A stretch of DNA of 64,000 nt from the NCBI GenBank assembly GCA_944319735.1, contig CALUEU010000005.1, positions 98,298 through 162,297 of the forward strand, read 5' to 3'. Source of the DNA: an uncultured Methanomassiliicoccus sp. Its GTDB lineage: Archaea > Thermoplasmatota > Thermoplasmata > Methanomassiliicoccales > Methanomassiliicoccaceae. Below, piece by piece: positions 51,891 to 60,008 of the stretch (the first letter of the stretch is position 1; every line of letters starts with the position of its first letter). The translations under genes were made by a program, and so were the position numbers. The notes below the pieces were generated by a model that was given only the letters and a program-made list of their open reading frames with translations, was not told where the DNA came from and made no database searches.

Positions 51891-52883
51891 ATGTTAACCA
51901 TAGATGGATCAATGGGAGAGGGCGGAGGACAAATCGTACGCACCTCAATGGCCTTTTCTGCTCTGCTGGGTAAGGAAATCACGATTACAGGTATCCGTGC
52001 CAACCGCAGCAAAAAAGGCTTGAGACCGCAACACGTAGCTGCAGTTTCAGCCATAGCTTCCATCTGCGGAGGAAAACTAGAAGGAGCATCTATCGGATCT
52101 GACGAATTAAGATTCTCTCCAGGCAATTCAGAAATTCAAGATTACACCATAGATATTGGAACGGCAGGCAGCATACCCCTTGTTCTTCAGGCATGCATGT
52201 TAGCTGCCCTGAAAAAACCACGTATGCACCTTATGATTTACGGTGGCACAAACGTATATTATTCTCCTTCCATAGATTATTGTGAATACGTCATTTTTCC
52301 ATTTCTTGAAAGAATGGGTTACAAAATTACTTTGAATGATTTTACAAGGGGATTCCATCCGCAGGGAGGCGGAATGGTAGACATCTCTCTGTTTCCGGGA
52401 CCTCTTAATTCCATTGACTTGAGTTATCGAGGGGAGCTGCTCAATGAAGGGGGAATATGCTACATCCAGAATCTGCCTTACAAGATCGGTGAAAGGCTGA
52501 AGGCCATATCTGGAGCGGATGTTATTCAGAGCAGCAATGGTATTTCTGACGGTGCAGGGCTGTTTTTATACACCGAATATGTAAACACAGTTTTTGGAAT
52601 CGATGCCTTGGGAAGAAGGGGACTATCTTCAGAAAAAGTTGCTTCCATGGGAATTGATGCCATGAAGCTGGAAGTCAATTCTAAAGGTACGATTGATATA
52701 CATGCTGCAGACCAGCTGTTTCCGTATATGGCTTTAGCACAAGGAACATCCCGATTCAAAGTCAGAAAGATATCAAGTCATCTTTACACGCTGATGGAGC
52801 TGATTCCAAAATTTGTAGATGTACAATACAACATCTCCGATGACGGCGGATGCTTTTTAGTTGAAGTTGAGCCAAAAAAGTAA
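51891..52883 (+). CDS. rtcA: RNA 3'-terminal phosphate cyclase
   Basis: A 330-residue RtcA. DGSMGEGGGQIVRTSMAFSALLG (positions about 4-26) and IRANRSKKGLRPQHV are the conserved N-terminal motifs; RGFHPQGGG and the HAADQLFPYMALAQG stretch (about 268-282) with the nucleotidylated His follow. It converts RNA 3'-phosphates to 2',3'-cyclic phosphates with ATP. A TATA-like tctataacc about 20 bases before ATG 51891 suggests a nearly leaderless transcript. The downstream reductase gene is 14 bases away. Confidence 0.95.
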   Translation: MLTIDGSMGEGGGQIVRTSMAFSALLGKEITITGIRANRSKKGLRPQHVAAVSAIASICGGKLEGASIGSDELRFSPGNSEIQDYTIDIGTAGSIPLVLQACMLAALKKPRMHLMIYGGTNVYYSPSIDYCEYVIFPFLERMGYKITLNDFTRGFHPQGGGMVDISLFPGPLNSIDLSYRGELLNEGGICYIQNLPYKIGERLKAISGADVIQSSNGISDGAGLFLYTEYVNTVFGIDALGRRGLSSEKVASMGIDAMKLEVNSKGTIDIHAADQLFPYMALAQGTSRFKVRKISSHLYTLMELIPKFVDVQYNISDDGGCFLVEVEPKK

Positions 52884-52897
52884 CTGGAGAACTGAGC

Positions 52898-53527
52898 ATG
52901 CGGCCCTTTGTAACTGTTAACTGTGCTATGACTGCCGATGGAAAGATAGCGTCTGTATTAAGAAAACAAATGAGAATATCTTCACCTGAAGACCTGGCAC
53001 GTGTCAAAGAGATGAGAAAGAACTCCGATGCAATTCTTGTCGGCATAGGCACAGTTTTGTCTGATGATCCTCATCTTACAGTCAAAGGTCTTACGCCGGA
53101 AGAGAATCCGCTGAGGATTGTCATAGACGGCCGAGGGCGCCTGCCTGAAATTTCCAGAGTTCTGGACGATCTTGCTAAAACTCTGATTGTAACATGCGAA
53201 GACTGCAGCAAAACATGGAAAGGCGCTGAAGTTTTAAGAATCGGAAAAAATAAGGTAGATTTATCAGGCCTAATGAAAAATTTATATGAGCGTGGGATCA
53301 GAACACTGATGGTTGAAGGCGGAGGAGAAATAATTTCCTCATTTTTTGAAAATAATCTTGTTGATCGATACTGCGTATTCGTTGGCAGCATGATAATCGG
53401 CGGCAGAACAGCACCTACTCCTGCAGACGGAGACGGTTTCACGCAGCCTTTAGATCTTAAATTGGTAGATCACAAAGTCCTTGGAAACGGCATTTTGCTT
53501 ACGTATGAACCGGTGAACGATCTATAG
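52898..53527 (+). CDS. 2,5-diamino-6-ribosylamino-4(3H)-pyrimidinone 5'-phosphate reductase
   Basis: A 209-residue RibD C-terminal/Rib7-type reductase. NCAMTADGKIA (about 8-18), NSDAILVGIGTVLSDDPHLT (about 43-62) and the LMVEGGGEIISSFFE loop (about 137-151) bind NADPH and substrate. Archaea reduce the ribosylamino-pyrimidine before deamination in riboflavin and F420 deazaflavin synthesis. It follows rtcA by 14 bases and ends with TAG. Its last 29 bases overlap the convergent orphan gene. Confidence 0.92.
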   Translation: MRPFVTVNCAMTADGKIASVLRKQMRISSPEDLARVKEMRKNSDAILVGIGTVLSDDPHLTVKGLTPEENPLRIVIDGRGRLPEISRVLDDLAKTLIVTCEDCSKTWKGAEVLRIGKNKVDLSGLMKNLYERGIRTLMVEGGGEIISSFFENNLVDRYCVFVGSMIIGGRTAPTPADGDGFTQPLDLKLVDHKVLGNGILLTYEPVNDL

Positions 53528-54560
53528 GGGACTTGCAGAAATCTACAATTTTTTTGTTGTGTCCGTTCACGTAAATCTCATTGCCTTCGTTTTTAATGTA
53601 CCATATCGGAACATAGTATGTGTTCTGGTACTCTATTTCTATCTCATTTTCTTTAGGTGCGATCTTGCGGCGCTCTTTCAGAGTGGTGCTCTTATCTTCA
53701 AAGATGTATTCTCTTACAGAGCTGTTAGACTCAATAATCTCCTGCAGAGCGATCTGCTCGCCGTCGCTTACCGTAATCGCAGGCTGCATCTTGCTGTGCT
53801 CAACCTCCAGAGAATAGACAACATCCACATTTCCCCAGACTTCAGGCCGCATTGATACAGCATTTACTGCAATATTCATGCTTTTGCTCTGAAAATCCTC
53901 TGATTTTATTGCATATTTGAAAACATAATAAGGCACGAGGCGTATGGATTTTAAAGTACAGTCAGGGTAGTCATTATCTACATCCTTCTCTGCATAATTG
54001 AGCTTCAGAATAATGTCACACAGGGAAACTTTCTCGACTTCATCTATCACTTCTTCAGAAATCAGCGGTGGAAAATCAGTAGCGGTTATCTCATCAAGAA
54101 TGCTGCAGTTCTTTTCATTCAGTGAATCTTCAATCTTTGCTCTTTTGATCTCATCTTCTAAGCTATTCTTGTCCCAGATTATTACGTCTGGATCAATATC
54201 ATAAGCAATTTCTTCTGGCAGTCCATTCATCACAACGAGAATTTTCTTTCCCTTGAAGCCGTTAAACTTTGAAACGAATTTATTCAGGGATGCCACGTCA
54301 AAGGTCATCTGCAGACACAGAGCGGCTTCGCTGCCTTCCCTGTTTGCAATAATGTACTCATCCGATCTGTATGAGTCAAAACCATTGTAACTTAGAATTT
54401 TTTCAATAAGTGAATATAAACTCTGCAAGGCCTTCCCGTGCGCTAATATGAGATAAAGAATATAAAGATAATCTATGCCTGAAGAAATTATTTTCTCTGT
54501 ACACGATAGTCTGGACACAATGCAATCCAATTTTTTTGAATATCGAGTAAAAACATTCAA
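53499..54560 (-). CDS. Hypothetical protein, possible nuclease-like fold
   Basis: A reading frame of 353 residues; I do not recognise the family. An alternative start is TTG 54428, giving about 309 residues. The region YNGFDSYRSDEYIIANREGSEAALCLQMTF followed by KKILVVMNG (about 56-110) looks like the core of a restriction-endonuclease-like fold, with E-x-D and Q/M-x-T positions, but the catalytic set is not certain. The middle is acidic and helical, the end beta-rich (YYVPIWYIKNEGNEIYVNGHNK). A TATA-like element about 25-30 bases before ATG 54560 suggests that longer form. Confidence 0.6.
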   Translation of the reverse strand: MNVFTRYSKKLDCIVSRLSCTEKIISSGIDYLYILYLILAHGKALQSLYSLIEKILSYNGFDSYRSDEYIIANREGSEAALCLQMTFDVASLNKFVSKFNGFKGKKILVVMNGLPEEIAYDIDPDVIIWDKNSLEDEIKRAKIEDSLNEKNCSILDEITATDFPPLISEEVIDEVEKVSLCDIILKLNYAEKDVDNDYPDCTLKSIRLVPYYVFKYAIKSEDFQSKSMNIAVNAVSMRPEVWGNVDVVYSLEVEHSKMQPAITVSDGEQIALQEIIESNSSVREYIFEDKSTTLKERRKIAPKENEIEIEYQNTYYVPIWYIKNEGNEIYVNGHNKKIVDFCKSPIDRSPVHT

Positions 54561-54669
54561 TTCAGAATCAAAATAAAAACGCTGTATAAAAAACCAAATC
54601 CAAAACTCTTCTTCTAAATCGATTATCTGTTAATCATTGTATTTATATTGCGGTGTTAAAAAGAGAGAA

Positions 54670-54945
54670 AATAGATAAAATGGACTTATTGGTCCCTTTT
54701 GCGGTAAGTCTGAGCCAGACTCGGTAGGAGATGTCTGGTAAACGATCCTGCCGTGTCCGGAGATTTGTCGCAGGAGGTGATTCAAACGAGTTGCCAACCG
54801 CACATTTCGTTGTGGACGATTGTCACAGTTGATAACATCAACGTGGCAATTCTTGACTGGATGTAATAATCCAGCCCGTGTGGTTCACGTTACGAACCCC
54901 GTCCTCGCAAGAGGGCGGTAACTCCTACATTGTCTATTAACACGC
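54670..54945 (+). ncRNA. Candidate structured non-coding RNA, about 276 nt, unassigned
   Basis: A TATA box (tatttatatt, 54640-54649) predicts a transcript start at about 54671. The predicted 5' end aataga (54670-54675) pairs with tctatt at 54933-54938, closing the molecule, and T-rich terminator sequence follows at 54946-54956. Inside are several hairpins: gtctg/cagac, a 7-bp stem ggtagga/tcctgcc, gagttgcca/tggcaattc, gttgat/atcaac, ctggat/atccag, ggttc/gaacc, and ccg-cctc-gcaa-gagg-cgg. A further 7-base match gtaggag (54727-54733)/ctcctac (54922-54928) competes with a local stem. No long ORF exists. Signal-recognition-particle or RNase P motifs were looked for and not found. Confidence 0.55.
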
Positions 54946-55038
54946 TTTTTCCTTTTATAGTTGTTGAACGGCTCTGATCAATAAAAAAGGCAGTATTATA
55001 CAACTAAGGTCAGACGCGTAATAAAAATATTGAATTTA

Positions 55039-55068
55039 CCAGGTAGCATGATGATTTCATGTACCTGG
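55039..55068 (-). terminator. Terminator hairpin after tfb
   Basis: Arms ccaggta-catg and catg-tacctgg pair as 11 bp with one bulged base and a 7-base loop. Read on the minus strand it follows the tfb stop and is followed by a T-rich sequence, so it should end the tfb transcript. It lies 12 bases from the stop codon. Confidence 0.65.
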
Positions 55069-55080
55069 CTTATTTGACGT

Positions 55081-56013
55081 TTAAAGCTGAATCTCGATTC
55101 CGAGTTTTTCAGTGAGCTCTTTGTAACGGTTTCTGATCGTCACTTCAGTAACGCCGGCGATATCTGCAACTTCTCTCTGCGTCCTGCGCTCATTGCACAG
55201 AATTGATGAGATATAGATAGCCGCTGCAGCCACTCCGGTAGGTCCTCTTCCTGAAGTAAGCTCTTTCTTAGCTGCATCTTTAAGAATCTCTGCAGCCTTT
55301 GTCTGCACTTCTCCGCTTAACTTCAGTTCGGAGCAGAATCTCTGCACATAGTCCTGCGGTTTTGTAGGCATCAGTTTAAGTTTAAGCTCTCTGGTCATGA
55401 ACCTGTAGGTTCTGCCGATTTCCTTTCTGCCGACACGTGATGAGGTTGCGACTTCATCCAGCGTTCTTGGGACATTGCATTGTCTGCATGCTGCGTACAG
55501 TGAAGCAGCCACGACTCCTTCGATGCTTCTTCCCCTGATGAGGTTCTTGTTGACTGCCTTACGATAAACCATTGCTGCAGTCTCCCTCACATTTCTGGGA
55601 AGACCCATTGCAGACGCCATTCTGTCCAGCTCACTCAGGGCAAATGCCAGGTTTCTTTCTGTGGCATTGGAAACCCTTATTCTTCTCTGCCATTTTCTCA
55701 GACGGTAGAGCTGGGCACGATTTCTGGTAGGAATACTCTTACCATAGCTGTCTTTGTTTTTCCAGGAAATTTCAGTAGACAGACCCTTATCGTGTATGGT
55801 ATATGTCATAGGCGCACCGGTTCTGGCACGCTTTTCTCCCTGTTCTACGTCAAACGCTCTCCATTCGGGACCCTGGTCTATGAACTGGTCGTCGAGCACC
55901 ATGCCGCAGTCTTCGCAGACAAGCTCTCCACGCTCATAATCACGTACCAAGTGGCGGCTTCCGCACGCTTCACACTTCTCAATTTCTTCGGTCCCTTCTC
56001 TTACCTTTGGCAT
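55081..56013 (-). CDS. tfb: Transcription initiation factor TFB
   Basis: About 310 residues. ATG 56011-56013 has a strong AGGAGG ribosome site 9 bases upstream and is preferred to a start at 56049. The N-terminal zinc ribbon is [24 protein letters not shown] (spanning about 12-35), then the B-reader/finger (DQGPEWRAF) and two cyclin repeats. The C-terminal helix-turn-helix [23 protein letters not shown] (about 276-298) contacts the BRE. It recruits RNA polymerase to TATA promoters. The gene overlaps gar1 by 35 bases, a common archaeal arrangement. Confidence 0.97.
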   Translation of the reverse strand: MPKVREGTEEIEKCEACGSRHLVRDYERGELVCEDCGMVLDDQFIDQGPEWRAFDVEQGEKRARTGAPMTYTIHDKGLSTEISWKNKDSYGKSIPTRNRAQLYRLRKWQRRIRVSNATERNLAFALSELDRMASAMGLPRNVRETAAMVYRKAVNKNLIRGRSIEGVVAASLYAACRQCNVPRTLDEVATSSRVGRKEIGRTYRFMTRELKLKLMPTKPQDYVQRFCSELKLSGEVQTKAAEILKDAAKKELTSGRGPTGVAAAAIYISSILCNERRTQREVADIAGVTEVTIRNRYKELTEKLGIEIQL

Positions 56014-56248
56014 TGTATGTGGCCTCCTCAATGTAGACCTGCTTCCCAATCAGGGAGAGCATGCCTCCTTTGCCGTTTGGTCTGACCAGTATGTAGGGTG
56101 AATCAACAGGTCCGAAGACCCTTCCTACCTGGCCAACAGGTTTATTTCGGTTATCTACAATACGGTCGCGCAGATGCGGTGCAAAAGATCCCCTTACAAT
56201 GAGTTTGCCATCATAATTGATCTTTGAAACTGTACCTAAAAACTTCAT
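55979..56248 (-). CDS. gar1: H/ACA RNP protein Gar1
   Basis: An 89-residue Gar1/Naf1-type beta-barrel protein. [17 protein letters not shown] and [28 protein letters not shown] (spanning about 33-58) are diagnostic. It binds Cbf5 in archaeal pseudouridylation RNPs. The C-terminus ends in a basic KGKRRDRRN tail. It is the first gene of the gar1-tfb operon. Confidence 0.95.
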   Translation of the reverse strand: MKFLGTVSKINYDGKLIVRGSFAPHLRDRIVDNRNKPVGQVGRVFGPVDSPYILVRPNGKGGMLSLIGKQVYIEEATYNAKGKRRDRRN

Positions 56249-56385
56249 GCGTATCCCTGTGGGTAACCTATTTATAATAGCTTAGTTAACTCACTACTAT
56301 TTATACTTTACGATACGCTTTTTAATTAGTATGGTTAGATTCATTAACTATGTTTTAACCACTCTGATCGAATATATATCGATTA

Positions 56386-57897
56386 TTACTTTTCTGCCTG
56401 CTTTATTTTAATTCTCAAATCTCTATTAAATGCTTTTTGGAACGTTTTTCTGCAGTTTTCCAGTCCCCATCTTTCCAATGTTGCATCACCATTTGCTATG
56501 CATTTCAGAACTGCTGAGTTTTTACCGTCTTTCTGCAGGGAAGCCGACTGTATGACCATGTTCCGGCTGCGATCCAGACTTTCGGCTAGCTTGAGCAGGG
56601 CCGAGAGGATAAAAACAGTCTGAGGGTTAACAGAACTCTGCAGTCTTTTGTTTTGATGCAGCACAGTTTCTGCGATGATTGTAATCTCTTTTTTGTTAAA
56701 TCCCAACAGATCAGCGTTCATAATGATGTAATACGAATGTTCCCTTCTGTTGTTGAATGATATGAATTCTCCAATGTCATGAAGATATGCCGCATACTGC
56801 AGCAGCTCTCTTTCATCATCCGATAGTTTATGCAGGCCGCATTCCCGCGAAGTATCGAAAAGCTCCAAGGCAAGCCTGACTACTGCTTCAGCATGCTTCT
56901 CATCAACACCGCATGATTTTCCCAGCTTCTGTACGCTTGCTTCTCTTACAGACATGCCGTTGTGGGAGCATTCTTTCATTTCCAGGAGGTAGTCGGCAAC
57001 CATTCCGTCCTTGACTCCCTTATCTGTGACTTTAAGCTCAGTGATGCTGAACTCTTCCATGATTGTTTCAAGAATCGCCACTCCTCCGACTATGATGTCC
57101 GCCCTCTCCGGATTTATGCCTGAAACCTTCTTTCTTTCTTCCAGCGGCAGGCTGCGCAGAGTTGCTGACATCTTCTTCAGATTGGAGTATTTGATTATAC
57201 CTTCTTTTCCTCCGTAGGCTCTGAAGCTCATGTCCGCCAGATTAAGGATGGTTCCCGAACCGCCGATGACCACATCCCACTTTTTCTTCTTGATCGAGCT
57301 GGCTGAGGCGCCGATGCTTGTTCTGGCATACTTCTTCATTTTGTTGTATGCCGCCTCGCTCACAACTCCCTTGTCTTTCTGGAATTTATAGCTCAGCCTC
57401 ATGGCGCCGATCTGAAAGCTCCACAGTCCGCTGTAGTCTTCCTTGTCTCCGACAGCTATCTCTGTGCTGCCTCCGCCGATATCAATCAGCAGGGCAGTCT
57501 TATTCTCGAAGTCAATGCTTGACCTGACGCCTAAGTATGTAAGCCTGGCTTCCTCTCTTCCTGAAATGACATTGATCTCCAGCCCCGCTTCTTCCCTCAC
57601 GCGGTTTATCAGATCTTCCTGATTCCTCGCCTCCCGGGTCGCTGAAGTCGCCACCACTACGATCTCCGCTGCATTGTAAGTCTTAGCCAGCTGTGAAAAC
57701 TGCCTGCAGACCAGCACTGCACGTTCTATCGCCTCTTCTCTGAGGATATTCTCTCCGAACTCTCTCTCACCCAAGCGAACGATCTCTTTCTCTTTCCTTA
57801 ATAAAGTGAAAGTGCACGGTTCTTCGATGCTTCCTATCAACAGCCTGATGGAATTTGTTCCCAGGTCGATGAAGGCTACGTTGCGGCTTTCGGTCAC
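56386..57897 (-). CDS. ppx: Exopolyphosphatase/pppGpp phosphatase family protein (Ppx/GppA)
   Basis: A 503-residue protein. The ASKHA phosphatase domain shows FIDLGTNSIRLLIG (about 9-22), ATSATREARN (about 86-95), ISGREEARLTYLG and LLIDIGGGSTEIAVG (about 137-151). A C-terminal HD-type domain follows (about 310-500), with LLQYAAYLHDIGEF and the EHSYYIIMNADL helix. It releases phosphate from polyphosphate ends. The gene overlaps the CHAD/phosphoesterase fusion by 4 bases. That neighbour has a second copy of the same HD domain. Confidence 0.92.
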   Translation of the reverse strand: MTESRNVAFIDLGTNSIRLLIGSIEEPCTFTLLRKEKEIVRLGEREFGENILREEAIERAVLVCRQFSQLAKTYNAAEIVVVATSATREARNQEDLINRVREEAGLEINVISGREEARLTYLGVRSSIDFENKTALLIDIGGGSTEIAVGDKEDYSGLWSFQIGAMRLSYKFQKDKGVVSEAAYNKMKKYARTSIGASASSIKKKKWDVVIGGSGTILNLADMSFRAYGGKEGIIKYSNLKKMSATLRSLPLEERKKVSGINPERADIIVGGVAILETIMEEFSITELKVTDKGVKDGMVADYLLEMKECSHNGMSVREASVQKLGKSCGVDEKHAEAVVRLALELFDTSRECGLHKLSDDERELLQYAAYLHDIGEFISFNNRREHSYYIIMNADLLGFNKKEITIIAETVLHQNKRLQSSVNPQTVFILSALLKLAESLDRSRNMVIQSASLQKDGKNSAVLKCIANGDATLERWGLENCRKTFQKAFNRDLRIKIKQAEK

Positions 57898-60008
57898 AGC
57901 ACTTCCACCTCATGTTTGAATATTTTTTCAAAGAGATCATTTTTCTTGAGGATGATCTCATCTGTTTTCTGTGAGAGGAAGATCTCCAGCTTTCCGTTTA
58001 TTATCGGGCAGTCTGTAATCTCCTCACTTGTCTGATTGGCCATATCGTCAGCAATTCTGAGGATGGCAGCCAGTTTTAAAATTCTGTCCAGATCCACATT
58101 GGATACTTCTCTTATTTCCTCATCGTTTAGATCAGGCAGATCTCCCCTGTGGTATCTTGCCGTGCAGGCGATGATTTTCTTCTCATTATCGCTCACAGGC
58201 AGATTAAGATCCATGATTATCTTGTATGAATTCTTTTCATGATTTCTCTTGCCCATCAGCCAGCCCGCGTCATGCAGAATGGCTGAGTATTGAAGAAGGG
58301 CAAGATCATCCTCATACAGCTTGTGCAGCCCGCAGGTATTGCAGAATATGTTAGATGACAGCCTTGCCACTGTTACCGCATGCTGCATATTGATGTCTAA
58401 GTTTTCTGCCAGTCTGAATACGTCATCCATTCCTTCAGATATTTCTGCAAGGCTCTTCTCTTCAGTATGCACATCTTCCAGCCTGCATCTTGATGAGATT
58501 TCTGAGAATCCATTGTCCAGCTTGATGATCTCCGCTTCCCCGCTGTTCAGATCCAAAATGGCATACGAAGGTCTGGGGTCTGAATCCTTGATATTGCCGA
58601 TGCTTCCCGGATTTATGAACAGAACATCGTTAACTCTGCGGATGAAAGGTAAGTGGGAATGTCCCATGAGCACGATGTCTGCCTGAGACTCTTCAGCTAA
58701 GTATGCTAATCTGCTCACCGGAGTCTTCGGCCCCAAGCGCTCTTTTCCTCCGGCAGGACTGTCATGCACCATGAGGATTTTTCTGCCTGCCGCTTTCAAT
58801 CTCCGCCTTGAGGGAAATGCCAGAATCTCGCTTATGCTGCTCAGTGAGATGTTCTTCATTGAGTCTTTAAGATCATATTGTGATTTGAAAAACTCCGACG
58901 ACCAGTATATCTCTGCTGTCGCCAGATCATAGTTGCCGTGAATGCAGACTGCATTGTTCTGCTTGAGCAATTGCAGAGATTTATCAGTGTCTCCCTTGCC
59001 TGAAATGTCTCCCAGACACAGAATACCGCTTACGCCTCTGCATATGGCGTCATTCAATGCTTTGACCAGAGAGCTGTAATTGCCGTGAATGTCTGAAACG
59101 ATCATCAGTTTCTGGCTTTGCATTTCTTCTGCAGACAAGCTCTCTTCGAACCTTGCAGTCAAACTCTCTTTGTAATGATTGTCGTTAAGCCTTTTCCAGA
59201 GCTTCCTCGTCTCTTCAAACAACTCATTTCTTGATTTTCTGCAGTTCTCAAGCAGCAGATCATTCAGCTCAAGAATTTTGTCTATGTCTGTACCTTCAAA
59301 TATGGACTCTCTGATGATTTCTGGAATTTTTTCTAAAAATACATCAAAATCATGCATTTTTCCCAGAGAATCCTGAAGCTCTTTCAATGATGAAATTTCT
59401 TCAGAAAGTCTGTCTTCAAACAAAGGACTGAAAACTTCCAGGCAGTAACGGAACTTCTTGACCGCTATCCTCATCTTGTGATGTCCCGCCTTATCAGCAT
59501 CGTCTTTTAAATTCCGGCTGTATTTTTCTACTGCTGAATATCTGACGCAGACATTTGCTAAACCTAAAGAATAACAGTTCTTTTCACCGCAGTCGATTTC
59601 TTTAAGATTTGAAATTATATCTTCCAATACTCCGCTTTTGTATATCTTCGAGATCTTTTTTCTTGCCAGGCTGTATGACGCTTCTCTGCTGCTCTTCAGC
59701 CTTTCTATGATTTCCGTCAGAGACTGATTCTCATACTTGCTGAGATATTTGATAAAAACATCATAGTCTCTGGCATTTCCCAGTGACTCGGTGAGGGACT
59801 TCAAAGCTTTCAGCCATTTTGCTGTTTCTTTGCCGTCAAAACAAGCGCTGAAGATCGGTATGCCTATCCGCAGCCTTCTTGATGCCACTCTGATATCGTG
59901 AATGTCTTCTTCTTCAAAACTCTTCAGAGAGCTCAGCTTAAGAAGAGTCTCAGCAGGCTCCATTAGAGTCTTAACTGCTAAGTCTGAAAGGCTGTCAGTT
60001 CTCTCCAT
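57894..60008 (-). CDS. CHAD - calcineurin-like phosphoesterase - HD domain fusion
   Basis: About 704 residues from ATG 60006-60008, which has GAGG 8 bases upstream and overlaps ppk by 14 bases; a TTG at 60029 is the alternative. Residues ~15-290 form a CHAD domain with the His/Arg helices HDIRVASRRLR and HHKMRIAVKKFRY, known to bind polyphosphate. Residues ~298-500 form a metallophosphoesterase with SDIHGN, CLGDISGKGD, IHGNYD, VHDSP and GHSHLPF. Residues ~520-700 form an HD-like domain with LLQYSAILHDAGW and KNSYKIIMDLNL. No known protein of this exact order comes to mind. With Ppk1 before it and Ppx after it, it should handle polyphosphate or a linked nucleotide signal. Confidence 0.85.
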   Translation of the reverse strand: MERTDSLSDLAVKTLMEPAETLLKLSSLKSFEEEDIHDIRVASRRLRIGIPIFSACFDGKETAKWLKALKSLTESLGNARDYDVFIKYLSKYENQSLTEIIERLKSSREASYSLARKKISKIYKSGVLEDIISNLKEIDCGEKNCYSLGLANVCVRYSAVEKYSRNLKDDADKAGHHKMRIAVKKFRYCLEVFSPLFEDRLSEEISSLKELQDSLGKMHDFDVFLEKIPEIIRESIFEGTDIDKILELNDLLLENCRKSRNELFEETRKLWKRLNDNHYKESLTARFEESLSAEEMQSQKLMIVSDIHGNYSSLVKALNDAICRGVSGILCLGDISGKGDTDKSLQLLKQNNAVCIHGNYDLATAEIYWSSEFFKSQYDLKDSMKNISLSSISEILAFPSRRRLKAAGRKILMVHDSPAGGKERLGPKTPVSRLAYLAEESQADIVLMGHSHLPFIRRVNDVLFINPGSIGNIKDSDPRPSYAILDLNSGEAEIIKLDNGFSEISSRCRLEDVHTEEKSLAEISEGMDDVFRLAENLDINMQHAVTVARLSSNIFCNTCGLHKLYEDDLALLQYSAILHDAGWLMGKRNHEKNSYKIIMDLNLPVSDNEKKIIACTARYHRGDLPDLNDEEIREVSNVDLDRILKLAAILRIADDMANQTSEEITDCPIINGKLEIFLSQKTDEIILKKNDLFEKIFKHEVEVL

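Noticed and set aside
54670..54945. Signal recognition particle RNA or RNase P RNA
   Set aside because: The helix-8 GGAA/AGCAG pattern of SRP RNA and the GAGGAAAGUC and ACAGAAA elements of RNase P RNA were not found. This is not decisive without a covariance search, so the RNA is reported as unassigned.
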